Source: Larkinella knui (GTDB lineage: Bacteria > Bacteroidota > Bacteroidia > Cytophagales > Spirosomataceae). From it: a DNA stretch of 64,000 nt. Numbering within the stretch: position 1 is the stretch's first letter; each line of letters starts with the position of its first letter. The position numbers and the translations under genes were made by a program. The notes under the pieces are model-generated. The model worked only from the letters and a program-made list of their open reading frames with translations, was not told the origin of the DNA and did not search any database. Of the stretch, positions 33,180 through 40,411 are shown piece after piece. The stretch spans positions 1,612,001 to 1,676,000 of the forward strand of contig NZ_RQJP01000001.1 of NCBI RefSeq assembly GCF_003858645.1, given 5' to 3'.

Positions 33180-34748
33180 TTACTTCACCTTCGTAAAATC
33201 CAGATCGTGGAAGTCGTAGCTAAAATCGGTTAAGGGCGAAATGGCCTTCATTTTCATCGAAACCGGTTTGCCTTCGTAATCCAGTCCAAACATCACAAAC
33301 GCGTCGGCTTCCAGACTGCGGTCGTTCCACTTAACGACAAACGTATTGCCTTTGTAATAGAACAGTTCGCCGGTCAAACGCGGAGAGCGCCGGGAAACGA
33401 ACAGCAGCTTGTTTTCGTCAACCCGAATCGACACGTCGCCCAGCCAGTTATCGTGGTAGGTTCCGGCGTAAAACTGGATGGGTGGCTTGGTTGCGGTACT
33501 CTGTTTTTCGGCCGCAACGGTTTTCCAGACGGCATCGGTTACCTTATCGGCATTGGCGGTATTTTCGCGCACCCGGTCGCTGTATTCTTTCACCCGATCG
33601 GTGCCGGTCATGCCGAAATAACTATCCAGAATCTGGTTGGTAATGGCCGTAAAAGCCGCCCCGGATTGCTGGTTCGTCAAGGCAATGATGCCAAGTTTCA
33701 GTTCCGGCAACAACATCACCTGCGTAACCATACCGGGTAATCCACCCGTGTGCGAGACCTGTTTGTACCCTTTCGCATCGTTCAATCGCCAGCCCAAACC
33801 GTACGAATTGAAGTGGGTGTTATAAGCACCCGGATTTCGCACGGGAATGATGGTTTGCGGGGTCCACATTTCGTCCTGAACCTTGGAACTGAAGAGGGTT
33901 TTCGCCAGACCATCGCCGTATTTTCCGCCATTAAGCTGCATAATGACCCATTTACTCAGATCGTTGATGCTGCTGTAAATACCGCCAGCCGAATTGCCAA
34001 CGTCGAGCGTGCCTCGTTTTATAACCTGTAATTTGCCCTCCAGAACTGCGTGGGCGTCGATGATGTTCGCTTTATTCGGCAAGCGCGAAAAGGACGCCCG
34101 GCTGTTTTCCATCTGCAACGGTTGCATGATCCGTGTTTCCACAAACTCCTCCCAGCTTTTGCCCGACACGCGCGTCACCACCTCACCCGCCACCATGTAC
34201 AGCAAATTGTCGTAGTCGTATTTGGTTCGAAAACCAGACGTCTGTTTCAAATACCGCAGGTTATGGATCACGTCTTTCAGTGTAAAATCGCTGGAATCCG
34301 GAAAAAACATCAGGTCACCGGCACCAAGGCCCAAACCGCTGCGGTGGGTCAGCAAATCGCGGATGGTAAATTCCTCGGTCACATACGCATGGTATAGCCG
34401 GAACTCCGGAATGAAATCGATCACTTTATCATCCCAGGTCAGTTTGCCTTCGTCAACCAGAATGCCCAGGGCGGCTGCGGTAAATGCCTTGCTATTCGAA
34501 GCAATTCCGAACAGGGTGTTGCCGTCTACTTTCTGGGGCGAATTCAGCGACCGAACACCGTAGCCTTTGGCGTGAATCACTTTTCCATCCTTGACAATGG
34601 CAACCGCAATGCCCGGCACTTCAAAAGTTTTCAGCGTTTTTTCGACCAGTTGATCGATCTGGGGTGAGGTCATTACCTGCCCCGAGGCCGGTCTGAAACT
34701 CAGGAAACTAATCAGGAAGAGGGCGACGAAGTGTATTGGTGATCTCAT
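33180..34748 (-). CDS. Exported class C beta-lactamase-fold serine hydrolase
   Basis: A 522-residue serine hydrolase with a signal peptide (FVALFLISFLSFRPASGQ). The SxxK nucleophile is in GIASNSKAFTAA at about 79, the YxN-type motif in KYDYDNLLYMVAGE, and the KTG-like box as VSHTGGLPGMV. This is the DD-peptidase/esterase side of the beta-lactamase family. The C-terminal 110 residues resemble DUF3471 (YHDNWLGDVSIRVDENKLLFVSRRSPRLTGEL), common in Bacteroidota members. It may act on peptides or esters, not on antibiotics. Confidence 0.9.
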   Translation of the reverse strand: MRSPIHFVALFLISFLSFRPASGQVMTSPQIDQLVEKTLKTFEVPGIAVAIVKDGKVIHAKGYGVRSLNSPQKVDGNTLFGIASNSKAFTAAALGILVDEGKLTWDDKVIDFIPEFRLYHAYVTEEFTIRDLLTHRSGLGLGAGDLMFFPDSSDFTLKDVIHNLRYLKQTSGFRTKYDYDNLLYMVAGEVVTRVSGKSWEEFVETRIMQPLQMENSRASFSRLPNKANIIDAHAVLEGKLQVIKRGTLDVGNSAGGIYSSINDLSKWVIMQLNGGKYGDGLAKTLFSSKVQDEMWTPQTIIPVRNPGAYNTHFNSYGLGWRLNDAKGYKQVSHTGGLPGMVTQVMLLPELKLGIIALTNQQSGAAFTAITNQILDSYFGMTGTDRVKEYSDRVRENTANADKVTDAVWKTVAAEKQSTATKPPIQFYAGTYHDNWLGDVSIRVDENKLLFVSRRSPRLTGELFYYKGNTFVVKWNDRSLEADAFVMFGLDYEGKPVSMKMKAISPLTDFSYDFHDLDFTKVK

Positions 34749-34955
34749 AAGGAGGATTTTGATGGGTTTTTAAAGATACACAGTTCGCGGCTATTTTTTA
34801 TCCATCCTGCCAATGAACCATTCATCGTTCGGTTTAACCGCCGGAGAACTATGCATAGCAAGGTACCCCGTTTCGCTGTTGTTTTGACCCATCGAACAGC
34901 CGCAAACACGCTGAAAACAACAGATACTAAGAACAACTCTAAAACAACAAATACC

Positions 34956-35351
34956 ATGAAAACGCTATTCGCATCCGCTTTAATCGCTTTAACTTTAGGG
35001 AGTTTATCCGCCAGCTTTGCCACGGATAACAAAGAGGTCGCCGAAGCCAAAACAACATACCGCTCGGTGGTTTACCCGGTGATCAATTCCACGAAAGTCA
35101 GGGTCAACGTTATCAAAGACAAAAGTGCCCGAATCAAGATCAGTCTGAAAAACGAAGCCGGAGAAACGCTGGCGGTCGAACAACTGGGAAAAGGACACGA
35201 ATCATCCGCAATCCGGTTTGATATGAATCAACTGGAAGACGGTATTTACCAGGTTGTGATTTCTGACGGCACCACGCAACAGGTGAAAGAAGTGAAACTA
35301 CAGACCAGCGCGCCAACGGTTGCCACCGAACGCCAGATTGCCATGAACTAA
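34956..35351 (+). CDS. Small exported hypothetical protein with C-terminal sorting-domain-like fold
   Basis: A 131-residue protein from the ATG at 34956 (MKTLFASALIALTLGSLSASFA, signal peptide). The mature part (VYPVINSTKVRVNVIKDKSARIKISLKNEAGETL and RFDMNQLEDGIYQVVISDG) resembles one beta-sandwich unit like the T9SS C-terminal sorting domain or DUF3244. The typical ending motif of sorting domains is missing. It ends at a strong bidirectional terminator. No function can be assigned. Confidence 0.7.
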   Translation: MKTLFASALIALTLGSLSASFATDNKEVAEAKTTYRSVVYPVINSTKVRVNVIKDKSARIKISLKNEAGETLAVEQLGKGHESSAIRFDMNQLEDGIYQVVISDGTTQQVKEVKLQTSAPTVATERQIAMN

Positions 35352-35365
35352 GCATTCTTCCATAC

Positions 35366-35399
35366 AAAAAAAAGCCGACTGAAAAGCCGGCTTTTTTTT
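35366..35399. terminator. Bidirectional intrinsic terminator
   Basis: A run of A, then AAGCCG, a short loop, and GCCGGC followed by a run of eight T at 35366-35399. The layout gives T runs on both strands, as expected between the convergent exported-protein gene and the SDR gene. Confidence 0.85.
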
Positions 35400-35416
35400 G
35401 ACTAAAAATGAATGCG

Positions 35417-36133
35417 TTATTTTCCGCCGGGCCGGGAAGGCCGCACCTCAATTTTGCTGGGGAGCGTCCGGGCGGGCATCCGGATCAGGTCGGCAACGAT
35501 CTGGCCAATGTCCTCGGGCTGGATTTTCCAGGCGTCTTTTTCGCTTGGTTCGTGGTTGTTGAAATACGACGCGACGGAACCCGGCATGATGGTCGAAACT
35601 TTAATGCCTTCGCTGCGCAAGTCGAGCATGAGTGCCTGCGAAAAACCGACCAGTCCGAATTTGCTGGCGTTGTAGGCCGTGCCGTTCTCGAAGAAGTTGG
35701 TTCCGGCCAGACTCGATATGGTGATGAAATAGCCCTGCGTTTCCTTCAACGCATCCAGCGTGGCCTTGATGGAGTTGAAAACGCCGGTCAGGTTGATGTC
35801 GATCGTTTCCTGCCATTGCTCGGACGTCAGCTCCTGAATCGGGGCAAAATGACCCACGCCGGCGTTGGCAATCACGTAATCCAGCCGTCCCCATTGCTGG
35901 ATGATGGCATCGACGGCCCGTTGCTGCGACACCAGATCACGCACGTCGGCGGCAATTCCGAGCGCAAAACCGGCTTTCAATGTATTGAGGGAAGCCGCAG
36001 CTTCTTCGGCATTTTCCTGCGAGCGGCTGGTGACGGCCACCCGGATTCCTTCGTTGATCAACACTTCGGCGATGCCGTAACCAATGCCTTTCGATCCGCC
36101 GGTGATGAGGGCGGTTTTGATAGTTTCTGCCAT
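35417..36133 (-). CDS. Short-chain dehydrogenase/reductase (SDR)
   Basis: A 238-residue SDR from the ATG at 36133 (MAETIKTALITGGSKGIGYG). The cofactor motif is GGSKGIGYGI, the NAG motif appears as VIANAGVGHF, and the active site is YNASKFGLVGF (Tyr/Lys) with an upstream Ser in ISSLAGTN. Layout matches NAD(P)-dependent 3-oxoacyl-ACP reductase-like enzymes, but the substrate cannot be set. An upstream ATG at 36223 would add 30 residues without support. It is the only minus-strand gene between two plus-strand groups. Confidence 0.93.
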   Translation of the reverse strand: MAETIKTALITGGSKGIGYGIAEVLINEGIRVAVTSRSQENAEEAAASLNTLKAGFALGIAADVRDLVSQQRAVDAIIQQWGRLDYVIANAGVGHFAPIQELTSEQWQETIDINLTGVFNSIKATLDALKETQGYFITISSLAGTNFFENGTAYNASKFGLVGFSQALMLDLRSEGIKVSTIMPGSVASYFNNHEPSEKDAWKIQPEDIGQIVADLIRMPARTLPSKIEVRPSRPGGK

Positions 36134-36311
36134 AATTCTGATAATGGAAATGAGTAATGGAAGCTTCGCAAAGCTGATGGGATAACCCGGAGTGTCGGCG
36201 GAAAGTTTACGGCTTACCGTCATGTAACATCCGTGGAGCGGCCTAATTACCCATGACCCATTTTCGGTTTCATGACGTTATATCGTATATTTACCTTAAA
36301 ACCAACCAAAA

Positions 36312-36482
36312 ATGGCAACTGTAGAAAAACCACTGAAGGGTATTGAGGTGGTTCGTAAATTAGTGGACCTGAAAGAGCAGGAACAAAAGTCCTTTCAGGA
36401 AGCGTACCACAATGATCCGAAAGTCCGGGCTATCTTTGAAGAATTGAAAAAGAAAAATGCCCAGCGACGCGCCACAAAATAA
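36312..36482 (+). CDS. Small protein upstream of and overlapping a DUF6169-like gene
   Basis: A 56-residue protein (MATVEKPLKGIEVVRKLVDL, then KSFQEAYHNDPKVRAIFEELKKK). It is highly charged and helical in look, with a Lys/Arg-rich end. Its 3' end overlaps the next gene by 26 bp, so the two are very likely co-translated. The small helical protein plus overlapping larger partner resembles toxin-antitoxin layout, but no toxin motif is recognised. The ATG at 36312 is chosen because the frame opens only there. Confidence 0.6.
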   Translation: MATVEKPLKGIEVVRKLVDLKEQEQKSFQEAYHNDPKVRAIFEELKKKNAQRRATK

Positions 36483-36957
36483 CTACGAGTTCTTATACGC
36501 AGGCGGTGACCAGAATGCTTATTTCTTTGTAACTGACAGGGAAGTGGCATACCAGATCAAGTTTGTACCATCAGACTACCTTTTTGCTTCTCAACCCACA
36601 TTTCAGATACAAGCTTTTGAAATAAGCATTTCCGTGGCTGAAAACCCGGCAGGAGGCCGGGTTCCGGCGGACTCACTCATTCCATCTACTATCGCAGCTA
36701 TTTTCTTTGACTTTTTTCAGACTCATGAACAAGTTGTCGTTTATGTGTGTGACACATCGGATAAAAGACAATCGGCCCGAGCCCGTAAATTCGATGCCTG
36801 GTTTTATGCTTATAGTCATGTCCACCTCGCTAAGTTGAACAAGATCATACCTGACGGTGATAAATTCACTTTTATCTCCATAATTCTACACGATCAGCAT
36901 CCTTACCGAAATCAGGTTGCAGCCGCTTTTTTCGAGTTAGGTGAAGAAGAAAAATAG
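36457..36957 (+). CDS. Unknown protein, DUF6169-like
   Basis: A 166-residue protein with no signal peptide. Features resembling DUF6169 of Bacteroidota are YEFLYAGGDQNAYFFVTDREVAYQIKF at the start, IAAIFFDFFQTHEQVVVYVCDTSDKRQSARARKFDAWF in the middle, and IILHDQHPYRNQVAAAFF. The middle Cys/Asp/Arg cluster could be catalytic, but no reaction is known. It starts inside the preceding 56-residue gene (26-bp overlap). The family name is from memory of the pattern, not a search. Confidence 0.65.
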   Translation: MPSDAPQNNYEFLYAGGDQNAYFFVTDREVAYQIKFVPSDYLFASQPTFQIQAFEISISVAENPAGGRVPADSLIPSTIAAIFFDFFQTHEQVVVYVCDTSDKRQSARARKFDAWFYAYSHVHLAKLNKIIPDGDKFTFISIILHDQHPYRNQVAAAFFELGEEEK

Positions 36958-37064
36958 CCAAACGGACTGAACTTAAAATAAGCTTATAAAGCTAGCCTGA
37001 AGAACAAATTTGCCCCCCTGTACGTTTAGAAAATACCGGTAGGCGATTTTTAATCGGTGCGGAT

Positions 37065-37451
37065 ATGAACAGGCTAGTTGTCATCCTTGGGTGGTTCCTT
37101 TTTTTGGGAGCGGGGTCGTTGATGCCATCGGCACGGGCTCTTGCCATTCCCCAAAAAGGCCCCTCACACCCTTCATTTGCCGCCCTGTCCAATCCCGTTG
37201 CGGTTGCGTGTACCCAGCCTGCCGATTACCATTCCAATGCGGAATGGATCCTGCCGAATGACGACAATTCGCTCGGAAACGACCACCTCAATGACTGCGG
37301 TGTTGCTTCCCAATCGCTTTTCAATTTTAGCGAAGGCTTCCGGTTTGTCACACCTTCTGGTCTGACTTCCAGGTCATTATTAACCAGACCGCGGCAATCC
37401 ATCCCTCTGTTTGTGCTGTTCCACACCTGGAAAATAATACCCCGAAACTGA
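37065..37451 (+). CDS. Exported hypothetical protein
   Basis: A 128-residue frame with a hydrophobic N-terminus (VVILGWFLFLGAGSLMPSARA) that reads as a signal peptide. The rest has no recognisable domain; it holds two Cys (VACTQPAD and NDCGVASQ) and is rich in Ser/Pro. It precedes the Gly/Tyr-rich protein gene by 80 bp on the same strand. It might be a real but unknown small exported protein. Confidence 0.45.
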   Translation: MNRLVVILGWFLFLGAGSLMPSARALAIPQKGPSHPSFAALSNPVAVACTQPADYHSNAEWILPNDDNSLGNDHLNDCGVASQSLFNFSEGFRFVTPSGLTSRSLLTRPRQSIPLFVLFHTWKIIPRN

Positions 37452-37531
37452 GCCCTGCCGGTAGCGAAAGCAGGAAACGTTACGCTTCATTGCATCACCA
37501 TCTTCGTATTCATTTATTCAAAATCATAGCC

Positions 37532-38839
37532 ATGAAAATGCATTTTCATGCTCATGGGATTGCTCCCCGGAAAACCCCAATGGGAGGTTGGGAATTCCGC
37601 AGCAACCTGTTGACAATCTTATTTTTCCTGTTGAGTGTTACGGTTTTTGGCCAGTCCAGCCGACTCGAAACCCAGCAAGGGTTACTGAATGCCATTGCCC
37701 CGTACGATGCCGACATTCGGCAGTCGATTCTGACGGCCAGTCAATATCCGCAGGTGCTGACGCAGTTACAGCAGGTTCGCGACGATACGCGTTCCTCGTT
37801 CGAAAACCTCATCAACGGTTTCGACCGAAAAAAACAGGGGTGGTTTTACGAATTAACCCGGTATCCGGACCTGTTGCATACACTGGCGCAGTCACCAAAC
37901 GGGCTGAACCGCGACGCCATCGACCGGCTGGTTCCCAATTCCGACGAAAATCTTCACGATGCGGCCTGGCATTTGTACCGCAACCACACCAGCGATCTGG
38001 TACAGGCCGATAACCTGAATCAACAGGCCAGTCGCTCATTCGACCAGTTGATTCGACCCTTCGATGGGTCGACGCAGGCGTCTTTCCGGCAATTGCTGAA
38101 TTATCCGGACGCACTGGTGCTGCTGACCAATAACATCGAACTGACGGCGGAATTAGGCCAGCAGGTGGCCGCGAATGGCACGGATTTGAATCAGCAGCTG
38201 GCAACCTTGCACGACAACCTGGCGGTTCAGCACGACCGGGAAGTAGCCGACTACAAAAAGCGAATCGACGCCGATCCCCAGGCGGGTCAGGAATTGAATC
38301 AGGCGGCCCGTTCGTTTGCCCAAAGCAACGGCTACATCCTGCCCACGATGGGATACGGTGGCGGCATGATGTTTGCCAATCCGTACTCCTACTGGTTTGG
38401 CTATCCGTACTGGTACGGCTCTCCCCTCTGGTATCCGGGCGCGTTCTGGGGAGGTTTTAGTCTGACCTACGGGCTGGGCGGTTTTGGATTATACGGTTTT
38501 CCGGCTTTTGGCTTCAATTCCTGGTTTATCAACCGGGGCTATTATGCCTACCCGCATTTGTACAACCGCTTCGGTGGCTATTACCGAACGGTGGGTCCGC
38601 GGTATGGTTTTGTACCGACCTACCGGACCTATGGAAACTACGGCCGCACGGCCAGACCTCCTTACCTGGGTAGCCGGGGCAACTTTGGGGGCATGCGTTC
38701 TCCATCGGTCGGTGGCCTGAATCGGTCCTACAGCCCAGGCGGTCGTATGGGTTCTTTCGGCGGAAGTCGGGGTTACAGTGGCGGTTTCCACGGTGGTGGC
38801 GGTTTCCGGGGTGGTAGCTTTGGCGGTCGGCACCGGTAA
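37532..38839 (+). CDS. Exported Gly/Tyr/Arg-rich low-complexity protein
   Basis: A 435-residue protein from the ATG at 37532 (MKMHFHAHGIAPRKTPMGGW); a signal-like segment ILFFLLSVTVFGQ follows. Residues 40-270 are helical, with repeated blocks FDRKKQGWFYELTRYPDLL and FDGSTQASFRQLLNYPDAL that are internal repeats of about 80 residues. From about 280 the sequence is Gly/Tyr/Trp/Phe rich (SYWFGYPYWYGSPLWYPG), then Gly/Arg/Ser rich, ending GGFHGGGGFRGGSFGG. It partly resembles DUF3300-type exported proteins. The tail looks like an RGG-type disordered region. A strong terminator follows. Confidence 0.75.
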   Translation: MKMHFHAHGIAPRKTPMGGWEFRSNLLTILFFLLSVTVFGQSSRLETQQGLLNAIAPYDADIRQSILTASQYPQVLTQLQQVRDDTRSSFENLINGFDRKKQGWFYELTRYPDLLHTLAQSPNGLNRDAIDRLVPNSDENLHDAAWHLYRNHTSDLVQADNLNQQASRSFDQLIRPFDGSTQASFRQLLNYPDALVLLTNNIELTAELGQQVAANGTDLNQQLATLHDNLAVQHDREVADYKKRIDADPQAGQELNQAARSFAQSNGYILPTMGYGGGMMFANPYSYWFGYPYWYGSPLWYPGAFWGGFSLTYGLGGFGLYGFPAFGFNSWFINRGYYAYPHLYNRFGGYYRTVGPRYGFVPTYRTYGNYGRTARPPYLGSRGNFGGMRSPSVGGLNRSYSPGGRMGSFGGSRGYSGGFHGGGGFRGGSFGGRHR

Positions 38840-38862
38840 GGTATACCGGTTCTATTCATACC

Positions 38863-38900
38863 AAAAAAGAGCCCAACCGATCTAGGTTGGGCTCTTTTTT
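38863..38900. terminator. Bidirectional intrinsic terminator
   Basis: AAAAAAGAGCCCAACC, a short loop, and GGTTGGGCTCTTTTTT form a perfect stem at 38863-38900 with T runs on both strands. It separates the Gly/Tyr-rich gene (plus) from the DUF805 gene (minus). Confidence 0.88.
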
Positions 38901-38935
38901 ATACGCTTATTTTGGGTATTCGCAAAACCGGACGA

Positions 38936-39319
38936 TCAAGCCGCCTTCGTTTTGGGGTTATTGCCATATTCATTGGGTCCGGTTACGCCTTCGGTGCAGG
39001 CCAGAATCAGGTTGTAGACCGGAATCAGGGCGTACCAGCCGCTTTTGCCAACATCGTGCATCCGACGAACGGCGACAGCAATCGATGGAACCAGAATCAC
39101 CAGATTGAACAGCAGGTTGATCCAGCCAATCAGCACCAGGCCGTCGAAGAGCAATATATTCGTAAAATTAAAAACTTGAGAAACCAAAACGTTAATCAGG
39201 ACAAAATACCAGTACTCGCTGCGCCGGGACCGTCCGTTGAAATCATTGTACTTTTTGAGGACCGCTACGTAGTTGTCCAGAATCGAATAACCGGTGGAAG
39301 ATGGAATGGAAGTGTTCAT
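38936..39319 (-). CDS. DUF805 membrane protein
   Basis: A 127-residue membrane protein. The DUF805 opening NYVAVLKKYNDFNGRSRRSEYWYFVL is clear, followed by hydrophobic spans (VLVSQVFNFTNILLFDGLVLIGW and LLFNLVILVPSIAVAVRRMHDVGKSGWYALIPVYNLIL). The RRMHDVGKSGW loop is diagnostic. The family is widespread and has no known role, possibly in transport or membrane organisation. It stands alone. Confidence 0.9.
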   Translation of the reverse strand: MNTSIPSSTGYSILDNYVAVLKKYNDFNGRSRRSEYWYFVLINVLVSQVFNFTNILLFDGLVLIGWINLLFNLVILVPSIAVAVRRMHDVGKSGWYALIPVYNLILACTEGVTGPNEYGNNPKTKAA

Positions 39320-39532
39320 TGTTGTGTGTGTTTAGTAGTATTTGTTTGTAGTTTGATTGGGCGATTGCCCGTTTTTAGGAACCTTAACAGGCTGGTTTTG
39401 AATACCCTGTTAGCCAGTTAATGATTCAAAAGTACCGGCCCGGTCAAAAATCCACAATCACCGAATGGTAACTGGTAGCGAAAAGCTGGTAACTGGTGGT
39501 CTGGCAGAAATAATTAGTTTCCCATTTTTAGT

Positions 39533-39540
39533 TATTTTTG
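39533..39540 (+). promoter_or_regulatory. Bacteroidota-type -7 box upstream of the cupin gene
   Basis: TATTTTTG matches TAnnTTTG exactly, 33 bases before the ATG at 39574, giving a short leader of about 28 bases. The -33 region has GTTT about 20 bases upstream. Confidence 0.45.
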
Positions 39541-39573
39541 GGCGTGACTGCTTCCTAAACCGTCGCCCTTCTC

Positions 39574-40335
39574 ATGAAATTGGTCGTATTAATCCTGTTG
39601 ATTTGCGTTGTTTCTCCGGTCATTGCCCAAACCATTCCCTCTAAAGTCTATTCCTGGGACCAGGCACCGGTGGTGAAGAAGGACGGCGTAGAGGATCGAA
39701 CCCTTCTGGAAGGCACCACGCGGGATTTTAACAATTTCTCCGTCCACGGCATCACTCTCCCGCCCAACCACACGCCCCTACCCGCCCAGACGCTGGAAGA
39801 CGAAGCCCTGATCATCATCAAAACCGGTGAACTGACCGTTTCACTCGGAAGCCGCCTGAAAACCCTGGGGCCCGGCAGCGTCGTTCTGATTATGCCGGGC
39901 GATGCGCACCGGCTCGAAAACAAAGGGGCGGCTCCCGTAACCTTTCACCTCATGCGGTATACGTCGAAAGAAGTGCCGGATCTGGATCTGGACCGGATGA
40001 AAGGTCAGTCGTTCTGGATCGACTGGAAAGATGTCCCCTATCAGCCCAATGCCAAAGGCGGTCGGCGAACGATGTTCGACCGGGCGACGGTCATGTGCAA
40101 ACGCTTCGAGATGCACGTCACGACCTTGAATGAGGGTTTGTGGAGCCACCCACCGCACACCCACCGGGCCGCCGAAATCCTGATGCTGACCGAAAATACC
40201 GCCCAGGAAAGTATCGACGGCCGGATGCAGTCGGCGAAAGTGGGCGACATCATCTTCCTGGAATCCAACGTGCCCCACGGTATTTTGAATACCGGTCAGG
40301 GATCGTGTACCTACTTTGCGTTTCAGTTCGAGTAG
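39574..40335 (+). CDS. Exported bicupin protein
   Basis: A 253-residue protein with a signal peptide (LVVLILLICVVSPVIAQ). It has two cupin-like halves. The first has LPPNHTPLPAQTLEDEALIIIKTGELTVSL with a metal-site His and Glu, and PGDAHRLENKG. The second has WSHPPHTHRAAEILMLTENT and SNVPHGILNTGQGSCTYFAFQF. Metal-binding His/Glu positions are present in both. Bicupins include oxalate decarboxylases and sugar-binding proteins; the activity is not set. The last 119 bases of this gene occur again in degenerate form at 44472-44590. Confidence 0.85.
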   Translation: MKLVVLILLICVVSPVIAQTIPSKVYSWDQAPVVKKDGVEDRTLLEGTTRDFNNFSVHGITLPPNHTPLPAQTLEDEALIIIKTGELTVSLGSRLKTLGPGSVVLIMPGDAHRLENKGAAPVTFHLMRYTSKEVPDLDLDRMKGQSFWIDWKDVPYQPNAKGGRRTMFDRATVMCKRFEMHVTTLNEGLWSHPPHTHRAAEILMLTENTAQESIDGRMQSAKVGDIIFLESNVPHGILNTGQGSCTYFAFQFE

Positions 40336-40411
40336 GGTTCGAATGAACGCTTAAGTGAAAAATTCAGCCGTTAATGGCAAGGCCGGAAACCACTGATCTG
40401 CGGTTCGAGTC

